DNA from: Corbicula japonica
Lineage: Eukaryota; Mollusca; Bivalvia; Venerida; Cyrenidae
Assembly: GCA_038501625.1 (NCBI GenBank)
Contig: JAZAYU010000019.1
Span: forward strand, 2,192,501 to 2,256,500
Direction of reading: 5' to 3'
Length of the DNA: 64,000 nucleotides
A program made the position numbers and the translations under genes. Of the stretch, positions 1 through 13,268 are shown one piece after another; the first letter of the stretch is position 1, and each line of letters opens with the position of its first letter. Under the pieces are notes generated by a model. That model saw nothing but the letters and a program-made list of their open reading frames with translations. It was not told the DNA's origin and searched no databases.

Positions 1-1748
1 TTCTTCAAGTTGAATTTACATGTATAAATAAAAAATAAAAGAAAAGCTTATAGCTGTCCTATTTTTCATCGGTCATATTTAGGTTTTCTGACCTATATTC
101 GATTCCCAAATTAAATTATGCAACAAGGCTGAATTCTGTTTTACTGTTGTTGGATTTTGTGAAATATAAAATTATGTCGGAAATAAATTTTAAAATTTTG
201 TCTTGTAAACTGACTTCAATGCCGCTAAGAGTACCCTTTTTAATCAATATCACCATTGAAATTTCATAATATCTTTTGATTTGTATACATAACAAACATC
301 GTTGATCGTCAATTTCATAATTGTTTAAACTAGTAAGTTTTCTGAATTTTATTGGCGCAAAGCAAGAAGTCATAATTTTGCTTAAAGATTTGTATCGTAA
401 TAAATCAATAAAGACCTGTGCATCATTCACTTTGATTTTACATATACAGTATTTGTTAATGGGTTAAACTCACTAGAGATGTCAAGGGACGCAATGAGAT
501 ATTGCAAAGTTGCGAGTTGTTTTTATATGTGTTATTTATGAATTAGTCGCTTTAATATGCTGCATTGGAGACAACAAAACGGCTCAGACATTGCTTGCTT
601 TAAAATAGAATAAGTTGTATTCTTTGTGTTTTTATTTATTTACTCCTGAATTATTTTCATTTCACATTTCTTAAATATTTTGAATTAATACACGTGTGGA
701 GAACTATTTTCTTGAAGGTGTGTTGTTTGCATTGTCCCGCTGACACAATCCCGTCGAGTCCGTTTATAACGTCATACAACATGATACATACTTCATTAAT
801 AATAAATTAAAAAGCATTTACTGTCTATTTTGTGAAACCTTCCATATAATTACCCAAAGAGGCTGGTATAAATAATAAATGAGTTAAACTACGGAAGAAT
901 AAAATCTATCTTTACTAACTGCAGACAAGAATCTTGTATCAATAAGTTAATTAGCACTCCAGCCGATAGCTGTTTGTGTAGTTTTCTTTTATCTGCAGCC
1001 GGTATCAGTTTTCACTCGATCTGTGTCTTTTGTTTAAAAAAAGAAATTCGCCATAATACGGGTCCCAAGTTCGTGAACTAAGTGAATTTTTCTCTTTGAC
1101 AAGTGTATTGGAAAACTCATACACATATATTTACTATATTGAAAAACGTGCTGGAATACTAATGCACATATAAAATAGGAATAAAACAACTAACATCATT
1201 TACAACTGATTTCTAAAGCAACTATATACTGTATTTCACTGTGGCCTTGTTTTTGTTAAAATTTCATTTTTCTATTCTTGACTTTATTGGTATTTGGTCG
1301 GATGGGGAGTCAAATTTGGATGGAATAAACAAAATTTGAAACAGAAAAAATAAATATAATTAAATAAAATAAAAATGACCCTCATAAAGGCTTTGCTTCT
1401 TTACAAATTTAGGAATCACAAGTATTACGTTTCACAAATATTTCGTTATTGGTCGTCATGCCTTAAATTTGATGTGGCTGACTCGATTAGAGGAAAGAGT
1501 CAATCTGTTTGGTAGTCTTGTAGATTTTAACATACAATGAAAAAACTTTGACGATTGATTCCCTAAGAGCTTAATCCGTTGGTGTTCCTTCTCTAACTTT
1601 TAAAACGTATGCTGTAGATTTAACGTGCAATTACAAACTTAGAAATTAATGCCATAAAAGCTTAACGTTGTTAGTGCCCCTTCCGTTTATAAAATTCATG
1701 ACAAACATGCGAGCAAACATTCATACATAAAATCAAATATTTACAAAC
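1..1748 (-). other. 5' part of intron 1 of NK1-like gene B (runs off the left edge)
   Basis: On the minus strand this follows the splice donor at 1748 (GTTTGTAA). No acceptor followed by homeodomain sequence is present before position 1, so the second exon must lie outside the window. The stretch is AT-rich, with only short chance open frames and no recognisable coding sequence. I see no clear repeat in it. Confidence 0.6.
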
Positions 1749-2325
1749 CTGCATTATTGATGTCTTTTGCATCTACGCCCCTGTCAAGATTGGACCTGGA
1801 GTAGTCCCTAACCCCCTCATCTCTCAGCCAGGGGTGCCACACCCTAGAAACATTGCTACACCCTACAAACTTATTCGGATCTAATATATCAGTCACTGAA
1901 AACGACGTTGTTTGAACCTTATGAGCGTCCACGTCGTGTTCTACAGCATTGTTTATATTGCTGGAACTGTCTTCGTTTTGTTGACTTTGTTTAACACTAA
2001 AATTGACTCGCTCATTTTCTGACTGATCACTATCATCCAGACTGGCGTTCAGTCTAGACTTCAGTTCATTTTCTGTACGAAACAAAGATTCTTTATTATC
2101 GTTGTCGTCACATTTGTTAAAATTTTCCAAATGTTCCTCACTGTATTTTTGCAAGCCATTTCTTTTAGAACTATCAAATGTTGAGAGAGATTTCCTCAAA
2201 GGAAGTCTAACAATACAATCCTCGCCGGCAACTTTTTGTCTCTTTTCATCCATCCGTCTGTCTGTGTTCGTTGGATCCAAATTTAATGCTGCAGCTGGGT
2301 TTTTATTTATTTCTATCGAATGCAT
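1749..2325 (-). CDS. NK1: NK1-like homeobox gene B, first coding exon (partial gene)
   Basis: This is the first coding exon of a second NK1/slouch-class transcription factor. It encodes 192 residues plus the first base of the next codon. Residues 139-153 read TTSFSVTDILDPNKF, an EH1-type Groucho/TLE-binding motif that matches gene A almost exactly; HPWL at about 164-167 parallels PPWL in A. The rest is low-complexity, acidic and Ser/Asn-rich, and has diverged strongly from A. The start is the ATG at 2325-2323, with an in-frame TAG two codons upstream. The donor is CAG|GTTTGT at 1749/1748, phase 1, as in A; reading on reaches a stop within two codons. The homeodomain exon is not in the window, so its integrity is unknown. 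The gene lies 15 kb downstream of A on the same strand. Seen: EH1 core, start, donor. Inferred: NK1 identity, from similarity to A. Confidence 0.82.
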
Positions 2326-3000
2326 GTCTAACTAGTTTTGTTCAAACATAAATAGAATTATTTATAGTTGTCACAATTTTATTTTCTTTGTATCGTTTGA
2401 TTTTCCAGTATATTTTTCACTATCATGTAAGTCGTTTAGATGCTGTCTTTTAGTCTAACAAAAGTCTTTAAAGGTTGATTTCCACTTGGAATCAAATTGT
2501 CCTAAGTCTATATTCCAAAAGCACTTCGACGTTTGTCACTATGATCAGTATCATTTGCCTTTAAATTCACAATTATCCACTTGGTTTCGATCAGAGCCAT
2601 CCGCAAATCATATTATTGTCATCAATTATAGATATTATATTCTATATTGCTATAAACCATGTTAATACAACCGCAAAAAGTTGTAACGTTTTAAGTCGTA
2701 TACAGAATAAAGATCATTAGTCGGTAATGATTATTGGTCGCCACTGCGCATGTCCGCGCAAATCCAACGCTGAAATACTATTGGCCGCAAGGCGGAGTTA
2801 AGTTCTGCCAATAGAAAATAATTTGCAACTTTCCTGTTTCTACAACTTGAACTACAATAAAGATTAGTTGTTATTTGCTTATTCCAATGCTTAACACAAA
2901 CATAATCAAATAATAGCAAGAGTAATAAGAAAATCGTAGCATAATACGAAAAACAATTTTCTTGCATCGAGATACTTTAAAGAATTAAAAAATAACATTA
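2326..3000 (-). promoter_or_regulatory. 5' UTR and promoter region of NK1-like gene B
   Basis: This is the flank upstream of the B start codon. It holds an NRF1-like GCGCATGTCCGCGC at 2746-2759, a GGCGGAGTTA block at 2791-2800, inverted CCAAT boxes (ATTGG at 2733-2737 and 2780-2784) and a CCAAT at 2808-2812. The cluster at 2730-2815 is more GC-rich than its surroundings. The promoter region of gene A carries GCGCATG, GGCGGAGTT and ATTGG in similar positions. No TATA box is evident, and the transcription start cannot be fixed from sequence alone. Confidence 0.45.
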
Positions 3001-5951
3001 AGAAACGAAATTACGGTCATCAAATAAAAGAAAATCCGTTTAGTGGTATTGTTTTGTTAATGTCTTGCCCAAAAGAATATATTAGCATTGGTCAAACTTT
3101 GATTTTGCGACAAATTGTTGTTCGTTAGACAAATATTTATAACTGCTTATAAAGATCACTGGAAATTTGTGATTTTATCGCTTACATTTGATGTAAACCC
3201 GCTAAATAAATTTTAGTTTACGAAAGACAGCATTTCCCTCACACATTCATACTTCAAAATTTAGTAATATTTAGGTAATACTTCAACTCGTGTAGGGCGC
3301 TTCACGAGAAATGGTGTCTCCAGCCTTATTTTCGATATTTAAGTTAATGAGCTATATTTGGAAAAAAACTTACAATAATCCATTATTTTCTTATTACTTT
3401 ATATAGCCCTATTAATTCTGTTTATTATTTTTCTTATAAACTTTACACATTTGACAATGTAATGTTATTTTAACCTTTTTACCGTCAAGTGCACTTCCCT
3501 ACGACATTGGCACTTGAGTCGCATTTGGTGCTGTGTTGTTGGTTTTGGTTTTTCTCCATTTAAATGATCTTTTGCATCATGGTATCAAAAGTAATGAAAA
3601 AAAGTACTTATATTTTATTTTTCGAGTAATTGTTTGCATTCTAAATGGCATGTTCCCAATTTCGCTAGTTATATAGCACAGCTGATTTATATCACGGAAG
3701 GTTGCCGAGTATACGAAAATTAAATCAATTTACATTGTACATTTTACAGAAGATATTTGGTTTTACCAGATTAAGATAGAAATATATTTTACCAAGAGAG
3801 CTTCGGAATTCGTATTTTCACGTGTGGTCACGCCGCCCGTGAAAAAATATATTCAGAGTTCACGAGTGAAATACATTTGTATCTTTAAATGTAAATAACA
3901 AATTTTCTGTTTATTTTTGCCTAATTATGCATAATTTGCATGATTTTGACAGAAAAAATGCTTGAATTTGTACCAAACTCTTTTGTTTAGTGATTTAAAT
4001 CATAAATACACTTTCTTAACTTTTTCAATTGGAATATTATGTGAGTCCGGATACGAACGAGAAAAAAGTTTAAAAACAGAGAAATAAAACTTTACTTTTA
4101 CTGTTAAAACTGTATAATTCACATAAATCTTTTGCATTTACTGTATATATATTCTTATTCATGCAAGTTACGAAGTTACGACCAAAACAACATAAGCCGA
4201 TGACAGTGTGTCACCGCCAAAAACCTTTTAATTGCGCAGAGAAAATAATGCGATTTTCACAAGCAAAAAGATTTTCTTTCGTAGATAACTTAATGATCTA
4301 AACTATTTTCTGTTCTAACCAATTTTAGATCAAAATTATTTTAGTCAGCATGCAGAAAAATCATTCAGATATCGTAAAAGTGACAAGTTTTTTTACCTTA
4401 TCGAGTAACATGTTATACATTAGGACGCCATGCGGGGTATCAAATTGCACATTTCAGGTTTGAACAATAACATGGCCCATTACGTTCCATTATGTGCCAG
4501 GTACAACATCTTAATTCTTACGGCTGCAGCAATGATAGGGATGCCTGGTTCAAGTTATGTGTTAATAAATTATCAAAATGGCGGCCATAATGTTTAAATG
4601 CGCAAGTTGATTTTTAGTTAAAAACGTTGCATAAAATGGATTATGATTCATTTCTGCGTGTTCAATGTAGCTTTTCATTAGAATTTTATATTTTAAAAGC
4701 ATTAGAGAACCATTTTCACGTCAGATATATCGTGTAAACCTTTCGCAGGGCGACAATGTCTTTCCAGGTATTTGCATCGAATTAAGATGCCAGACGATAA
4801 CTGTTTTCTTTGCTTCCCAATTTCATAGTTGCAGAAATAAAACACAAATCTGGTGACACTAGATCGATACTGAAAGCATGTTTTTAAAGGTGTTCACTAA
4901 TAATATTTCTCACCAATATTAATATCGGTAAAATAGTTAATCATCTTTTAAATATGCTTTTTTCAGTAAATTTATGTTATGGTAAGTGCAACAAAATCAT
5001 TAAAAAAAGCCCACGGTAACTTCTATAGTCGGCTGCACAGCTAAGTTTCTACTTTTACTTTGGCGCGAAATCGACCACCAAGATAGCGCGCGAAACTGAA
5101 CGCGATAAAAAAAAACGGCGAAACTGTATGGTAATCAGTTCGTAGTTCGTAGAAAATATATAATAAATTAAAAAATTTAAATGGAACAAAAGTTTCTCTT
5201 CAAAGTTTAGTAGTTTTGTTATTTAACTACTGACAATTTTAATACTGTGCATATCCACCTTTAAGGATTTGCACTACTAGAATCTCATTTCACGATCTGT
5301 GAATTTTATGGCAACGCCGTAATGCTGAACGGCAATCATAAGACTCATTTTCTATGAAATCGTAATTTGTTCCATTCACTGCTAATTACCAATATCACCA
5401 TTATGTGTTCATGCAGCAGACGATAGAAAATCAAAGAAAAGTTCCAGAGAAAAGGTAGCCGTAAAGTGTCCAAGAAAATAGTTCATTACTTTGAAATTTC
5501 CATCGGGGAATCCAAAGCATGAAAGCCACTTGTATAAACACTCAATGAAGTTAAATGACCAGTGGTAACAGGGGCGCAATAATACAAAAGTGGTAAATGT
5601 CTGTCATCATAATTTCCGGCGAAGTATACCCATGTTGGCGCTAATTGTTTTTCAGCTCCTAATCTGATTTCAAATTAAGATTGGGACTTTTGAAGTCTAG
5701 AAACACCCACTGTGAGTGCATGATTTCTTGTAATTATTTAATAGTTATTGCGATTTTACAGACGATATTTGAATTCCCTTTCCCCGCGGCAGACGAGCCT
5801 GCCGTTGATGAAACAAACGATTGCGAATGATGAAATGTACCGTTTATTCTCTAAGTGACTACATCCCATTTCACTTGTTACAACGTCTTTCTATCCCGTT
5901 CCCTCACCCACACCCAACGCTGTCTGTCTGTCTGTACGCCCGTGCGTTCTT

Positions 5952-6083
<132 letters not shown>

Positions 6084-6666
6084 CATTCTACCTCCCTCTC
6101 TCTACTGAAAGAAAACTCGTGCTCAAAAGTCACACAAAACCCCACATACGGAACACATTAATTTCAACAAAGTGGACGAGCTCTGAGATGGGTTAATGAG
6201 TTTTCCATGTATGCACTTGACGAGCGCGACTTTCACCAGTATTCGGATAGTTAGCAATGTTCAGATGGAATAACTGTTGTAATTAGACACGGCTGCCAGT
6301 TTTAGATAAATGGTGTGGTTCGAGACTTTGATAGATAGGTCAATATCTCAAAACCGGAAACCATGACCCCACGTGATGTCAGCACGGGTTACGGAAAGTT
6401 CTATTTCTGTCGTATTTGAACTTGATAAGTAAACAGATCTGCCACACAAACATACTAAACAATCTTGAAATTCGCCATTTCCATCATATGGATAGTAGGA
6501 TAAAAAAGATATTCGGCGTTCCCACCGTATTCCAGAAATATTCTATTATTTGTCCAAGAAATTTCTGTTTTATCTTTTCCTTTGTATCTTATAAAAATTA
6601 AACAGTCTTCACCGTTGTTTTATATTGTATTTGAATATTGTTGGCTATAAACAAGGGTAAAAAATC

Positions 6667-6745
6667 ATGCAGCCCAGAGCGCGACTCAAACCGGGATCCC
6701 ATTCAAAAAAGCATGCTGTGCTGTTCAAACTAACCGGCCTGCGTA
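6667..6745 (-). repeat. Degenerate tRNA-derived SINE or tRNA pseudogene fragment
   Basis: On the minus strand TTAGTTTGAACAG (6733-6721) resembles a Pol III A box, and GGTTTGAGTC (6692-6683) resembles a B box. Their spacing of about 40-50 bases is right for a tRNA-type promoter. It continues into CGCTCTGGGCTGCATG, as I recall from bivalve tRNA-SINEs. The tRNA fold looks decayed. Confidence 0.5.
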
Positions 6746-7759
6746 CCCGCTATCTAATGGGGTCTGGATCCTTAAAATAATGAAATGTATATTTTTTTAC
6801 CTGACAAATTTGTCAGTTCACTATAAATGATCGATTTATAGGGTTGAAAATAGATTTTTTTTATTTCTACGGGTTCTTGAGATTCAACCGTCATGATGAA
6901 TGAATATAATGATTGAATATCCCTCTCTTACTGACATTAGCGAGATTTTTCATACCCGACTTACCTCAGTAAAAATGACTGAGAACGCATTTCACCGATT
7001 TAGTCTTTACTGCTCTTCTGGGATTCAATCATTGATATTTCAGTAGCACAGGGACCTGTGTGTCATTGGAACTACATTTGTGGTCACAGGTCGTTGCATA
7101 TCGAAACTAATTTGTTCCAATGAACGCAAATAGCTAGAAATGGGGCATATCATGATGTCCATTTGGCGATATAAACGCCAGCTTGACCACAGCACCTGCT
7201 ATACATGAGGAGATTATGAAGATAAACCAGGCAGGGCATTGTAAATGTTTCACGTTAGAATCGCATGCAAACGGAAATATCCGACTATTTCCGCATCTTT
7301 ACGATTCTGGTATTGTACATAGTTTTTTTCGGCGTTAGCTGTCTAAGCTCACGTTTGACCTAGTTTTTCGACCAATGAAATATTGTAAATAAAACTTATT
7401 ATGCAGCGGGAAAATCAAATAGATTATTTTGATTGGTTATTAGTGGGTCTCGTTAATGATTACCGTAACGATTTTTATATTGTGTGTTAGTATTTACATG
7501 GCACTTATATGTTCGGGCATTTTCGTTTTTAAAAGCGATAATTGTATTGGAGAAAAAGATACTTACGGTATAAATAACCAGTTTAGTCAATTGATGGCTT
7601 AAATACGATTTTATATGGAATATTCATGGGTGTCATGAAAACACTCGAGTACAATACACAGTGTAAAACGACAGAGAAGTGCAGATATTTCTGGTTCTTA
7701 CTGGTTCCTTTCTAGTTCCTTTGATACTGATTGTTAATTTCAACTCGAGATATTCAAAT

Positions 7760-7808
7760 CGCCTTGGTGTAGTGGTTATCACACTCGCCTGTACTCGGGA
7801 GGGACACG
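7760..7808 (+). repeat. 5' half of a tRNA-like sequence (A box only)
   Basis: TGGTGTAGTGGTTATCAC is a good Pol III A-box region of the tRNA-Val/Asp type, followed by CTCGCCTGTACTCGGGAGG resembling an anticodon arm. No B box or T arm follows, and the sequence passes straight into AT-rich DNA. It is a truncated tRNA or SINE head, not a working tRNA gene. Confidence 0.55.
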
Positions 7809-8015
7809 TTTTTTAAGTTAATTTACGTAAAAGTTGGTAGATTTCGCTCTTTTAACAAGTTGTTATTATTTTCATTTATTGTATTTTAATAACATTTATT
7901 CGTCATTAGTACTAACTCTACAAGAGGTATTTTATTGAAACTGAATAAATGAACAGTTAATGTTAGACATTCTTCTTTAATCGACGTATTATCACCAGAC
8001 GAAATTTTGCACGCC

Positions 8016-8087
<72 letters not shown>

Positions 8088-8105
8088 TTTCTTTCTTTCT
8101 TTCTT
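8016..8105. repeat. (TTTC)n microsatellite
   Basis: About 22 units of TTTC with one interrupted unit near 8083-8090. It is non-coding; the Phe/Ser/Leu-rich open frame across it is a by-product of the repeat. Confidence 0.97.
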
Positions 8106-9597
8106 ATATATAAAAATCTTTTCCATCAACGCCGTTTATCTTTTTTAAAGATATTTCTTGTTTATCTTTATTACATGATTACGTTTTATCTCGTTCATAT
8201 ATGTTTGTGTGATCTATGCCAATAAAACATAAATTAAAAACAAAACCATGGCTAAGAATTCGTCGTTTGAAGTCGCATATCAGTTTTGCGGATGCAGGAT
8301 TCTCAAAAAGGGGGCAGTCTTGGATTACTTAAATGATATTTTCCAACTTTTCTGACCAATATCTTAAAATTATTTTATGAATGTTAAAATTGTGACCAGA
8401 TCGAATGCACTTAAAACCAAGACACAGAAACACATTCGATGCATGGCGTTCAAATGACGCTATCGACAGAAGGCGCCGACAGACAACGTTATTCTCGACT
8501 GCGCATGCCTACTGGGTCGTTGAAAGAAATAATGAAAACATAGTAACTCAAGAACTCCGGAATTCATGGTAAATTGTATTACGAAATGCAAAAGTAATGT
8601 AACTACTGTTTGAAACAAACCATGCCACATAGAATTCTCACGACATTATCTTTGAATTCATTTGTGGCATTTATGACCGCATAGATGTCGTAAAATTCCG
8701 TTTTGGATGAGAGACAATACCATTTTTTGGCATTTTCTGATGCAATAACAAGAAGGTTAAACAAATAGTGCAATTCTAGTTTGTCATCTGTCATATGGGC
8801 GTTATATTTGAAATTTATTTTTATGTTTGTTTTTTTTCTTGTTAAGATTATTAAGTGTTTAGCATACTAATTTGTATTTGCGAACAATTATGTCAAAAAT
8901 CGAATAAAAAATGGACATTTTTGGTTTAGAAAAGCAAATTTAATGAAAAGCATACTTAAAACATGTCCGCACAAACTAGGTTACCCTTAAATGGGGCCCG
9001 AAACGAAAAAAAATGTCGATCTCTAGCTGTTTTGGAAACAACTTTAAAATCATGACCTAGGGTCGATTGGAAATTTCTGTCGCCATGTTTTGAAATCCCA
9101 AAGGTAATCAAAGGTTTCTAATTTGATTTATTCTTAAATACATGGCACAATTTTTTTTTGATACTCACTTATTTAATTTGAGATAAACATTTAAAATTTT
9201 CTTATTGTGGTTATCAATTTAAAACTTAAGTGGGAAAAACTCAAATAATTGCAATTATTCAACCTAATACAATTGAGGTAATTACCCCGAAAATTATAGC
9301 ATGTCGTAATAAATCTTATTGGAGCAAAGAAATCCCGACACTGAAGTTGCGACATTTTATTTGTCAAATACAACTTCCGGATGTTTTTTTTCTTTTGTAA
9401 AGCGTTCCTTCTTCAAGAGTAAGCCACTCCAAACATTTTGACAATTTAAAGAGGGTGATACTTTAGCTTATCTGCGATACTAGATTATAATTCTTCATTA
9501 AAGGTGGTTATTCAGCATTGTTTCAATCTGACAAATATCGCTAAATATGCCAAAACCCTTTTCGCCATATATACATATATACGGGTTTTATGGCATG

Positions 9598-9800
9598 GGC
9601 GAACTGTGTAGATACAGATCACTGGCACATCCATGCCGTCTTATCATGATCTACACTGTACGCTTCGTGGTCAGAACAAAATATATTAAACTTAAAGCGA
9701 ACAGTGTAGATCTATCCTGATAAGACGGCACTAATCTGTCGGCGGATCTGGATCTACACTTTTTTGGCCCTGCGATAAAAGACGTGCATAAAGAGGAAAG
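9598..9800. repeat. GCGAACAGTGTAGATC family repeat, two units
   Basis: Two imperfect palindromic units (about 9600-9664 and 9697-9762) each begin near GCGAAC and end near GATCTACACT, with a GGCAC/GTGCC-type centre. Further copies lie at 10618-10800, 25910-25945, 30925-30993 and 44340-44515. It behaves like a short, non-autonomous palindromic element. Confidence 0.75.
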
Positions 9801-10617
9801 GGTTTAAAGTGCTTATCAGACTGATACACCGATACTATTGGTTATATCAAAAATTTACATAAAATCTCAGCTAACTAAAAAGTTTTTATGGGTTCACTAA
9901 TTTGGGCTCGCATCCAACTCATTTATTTATACTTCTGCGCAAAAATCACCTGCTAAACATGCCTTGTAACAATTACGTACACCAAGCAACGGCCTTAAGA
10001 AGCAACGATCCGAACGCTCAACAAATAAAACAGGGGTCGTGCCTAAACCATGCTTTTTGGAGGAATTCTAGAGGTTTACTCAGATTTCTTTTTTATCAAA
10101 ATTTTATTAGAAATCCTACAATTAAACGAAATCAATCGTCTTTTGAAGTATGGTTTTATTTGCAAATGTTAACTTAAATTCCGAGTATCTACCTTTAACG
10201 ATGCACATATGTCTTGACTTAAAAAACAACAGCACCACTTCACAGAGCTGAAAAAGTTGTTTTTGTTGAAAGGTGCTTTGCTAATAGGTCACACTGCATC
10301 AAGAGATACTTTGTGTGATGTGAAAATGGCCATTGAAGCAATTTGTTTTTGCATTTGGAGGTCTCCACTTACACATAAGTTCTTTTGTATCAAAGGACGA
10401 GAAGATTCTGTCCAGGTTTTAGATTGGTTACAAAGATGTTCCGATTAAAGATTTCAAACTTAGGAAGTTTTGCACTGTTCTTATTACGTACTTATTTCGC
10501 ACGTGAGTTGTTCCGCTTTGGTGCAAAATAATTGAGTTGCTCTTTTGATTTTGTTATTCATTCACGCTGCTGATGTTTTCACTCTTTACTCAAAGGGACA
10601 TGGCTGTTATCCAACGG

Positions 10618-10800
10618 TCGAACAGTGTAGATCCTGATCAGCAGGCACATCCGTGCAGTCTTATCAAGATCTACACTGTTCGATTTTATATTCATTATGT
10701 TATTTCTGACCAAGAAACCACCAGTTTAGATCTTGATCAGATATCACGAATGTGTCAGCTGATCTTGGTCTACACCGGTCTTAGACGCGATAAAAGCCTT
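10618..10800. repeat. GCGAACAGTGTAGATC family repeat, second copy
   Basis: Two palindromic units, about 10618-10683 and 10725-10790, share CAGTGTAGATCCTGATCAGC, the GTGCAGTC centre and the ending GATCTACACTGTTCG with the other copies. The short open frame across it is repeat-derived. Confidence 0.78.
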
Positions 10801-10979
10801 ATGTATGACGTGGAGGGTTAAGCATCAATTAATTTGATACAAATTTTAAAAATGTAAACTAACAACTGCTGCCTTATATATGGCCATTAAGATGTGCTAA
10901 TAATGCTTTAGATATGTGCTAATAATGCTTTTAGATAAAAAGCAACAACAACAACAACATTTCTTATTTCCGTCTTTGT

Positions 10980-11520
10980 AATAATCGTACCTACTCGGCA
11001 ATCTCCGGCAGGCTTCGGATTACTTAGAAATCATCGAAGCGTGATCCGAGTGTCTTTGTATTAATCATCGTGAGAAAACTATGTCGTGATGTTGTAACTA
11101 ACGCAATATTTCCAAATCTAGATAGTACTTTCGGTAACTGGCACTTGACTTTAATTATTTCATCAAAACTGCTTTCTGTGTTAATTTCCACACATTTAAT
11201 TTCATGGACCGAACAACGGACCGATAATACTGCTGATTGTAAATACTCGAGCGGTCTGTTTCCAGACTTAATTCAAATTTTCGGACGATTAAATCCTAAC
11301 AAGGGGCTTCCGATCTGAATTGAAGGGGGTAATAAGGAACGGCCCTTTCGGGAGCAGCGTCAATATAATCCCTTTTTATCGCCCAAATCCTTCTTATTGA
11401 CTCGATTTTCGAGTCCGATGCATTTTCAAATGAGTTAAATCGGTGTAAAATTAGAATGAGGTAATTAGAAAGCCATTGGGCCCTCTAAACCATAGCGTTA
11501 TTATGCTAGTCGATTAGATT
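10980..11520. promoter_or_regulatory. Candidate non-coding regulatory stretch
   Basis: A repeat-poor stretch with more balanced base composition than its flanks and several TAAT-containing motifs. It has no similarity to the repeat families in this window and no convincing open frame. The position between the NK1 duplicates makes an enhancer plausible. This is inference only and rests on composition. Confidence 0.2.
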
Positions 11521-13119
11521 AAAATATTTCTCAACATGTGTTAATAGAGTCCAGATTTTTTTCTATAAAATTCGAAATTAAATTTCAATTTGTCGTTGTT
11601 TTCCGTTTGCAGAAAAAGGATAATGTTGCCATGGCTACATTGGCTGAAAAAAATAAGCACGCACGCTTTATGAATGGAAATTTGTTTAGTTTTGTATTCT
11701 TAGACATGTCCTGCCTATGAAATTGATATTTCAGAAATATTATAATATTTGTCCACGAAATTTCACTATTAATCTTTTCTCTTGTATCTTGTAAAAATAG
11801 CTGTCTTCACCATTAATTTATATTGTATTGCTATGAACATTGACACATGTTTATGGTTAATAAACTATGGTAAGGAATTATGGATGGTTTCTTTATTTAT
11901 ATATACTTTTGATTTTCGGAGTACTGTCTTTATTACGCAATAAATTTCTTATTATGCAATCAGTTTTCATAATTTTGGTATCTAAATGACCGCATTGCAT
12001 TCGGTTTTATGCCACTGAGAAAATATTTATAAGAAATTCATTTTCCTTGTTAAAATGCAATTATCCCGACCGTGCGTTTTCATTGTTCTTAAGTATATTT
12101 ACCATATTATAACATTTTGAGCTTTTTAATCTCATCTTAAACAGTTTTTGACTGTTTCTGACGACTATAGTTCTGTTTATTTGGATAGCCTGATGGAAAC
12201 GGTGACCTTGTAGAATATTGAGTCACATGCTGAAAAACAAATCAGGCAGCTAGACCTGGAGCCGATACTGGATTACACTCAAAATGGCATGATCTCCTAT
12301 TTGAACTATCCGGTACTTAATTATAACTGGATACTTAAAAAAATGAAATGATTAACTTCTTCATCTGGAAAATTGGCAGTTCAGTATCCTCTATTTCCAT
12401 AAAGGAAAACAAATTGACGAAAACTATCGGATTCTGCACAGTTGTTCTTTTCTAAACTAAAATGTAGCAACTAAACTATTTTAACTAAATATTGAAATAG
12501 CTGTTATGATTCCAACAGATGTTGCTGTAATTTATGCCACAAACATCTAAGTATGAAAAGTGTCAAATGTAATTATGTAATCGACATCAATTAGGAAACG
12601 TATTATTTTTGTTGGCGACATCATGATCTTGATATCATTAGCGGCTCATACCTGAAACATTAACTTTTTGTTTGAAGTGAGGCGGAGTCAGCAGGTTTTT
12701 TTTCCCGACGCCTATTTTCGAATTTCCAAAAGGTTGCTAAAACTGTGCTTCACAGTTTTATACTTTGTTCTTTTTTATTTTCGGTGCCTAATTTTTGTTG
12801 AATACATTCACTGCATTTAATATTGGCTGAATGTGGCGTTTTTCTCAATAGTTTGTCCTATTGCATAGAGTTTTTCGTTATTTGTTGTTTGGTTTTTTAG
12901 CTAAGCGTTTTTTTTTCGCGACATGAACACGAGATGGAATCAATCAGCCACCATAACGTCATGCAATTAATTTATCATATTGTATCAAAATACAGTGCTT
13001 TAAACCACTTTAGGTTTAGATTTTTGTGCTGTTAGAAACTTAAACTAATTGCGCTTAATTTTTAATGATGTTACTTATGGAGACCTGTCTGTTAGCAACT
13101 GAATGTTGAGCTGAAACCC

Positions 13120-13268
13120 AGTGTCCAAGGTTATAAAACTGAGCATGGAAACCAGTCTCAAATCTCAAGCATCTGATTGGCTGAAATGGCGACTAGTCGC
13201 CATTTCAGCCAATCAGATGCTTGAGATTTGAGACTGGTTTTCAATCTCAGCTTTATAATCTTCAGCCC
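13120..13268. repeat. Hairpin MITE (TTATAAAACTGAG family), near-complete palindrome
   Basis: An almost perfect inverted repeat centred on GACTAGTC (13191-13198). The arms share GGAAACCAGTCTCAAATCTC and CAAGCATCTGATTGGCTGAA. Relatives lie at 24847-24958, 25475-25590, 37398-37526, and as a single arm at 48318-48395. The long, nearly uninterrupted stem suggests a recent foldback-type MITE. Confidence 0.85.

Noticed and set aside
7760..7808. Functional tRNA gene
   Set aside because: A good A box is present, but there is no T arm or B box and no pairing acceptor stem.
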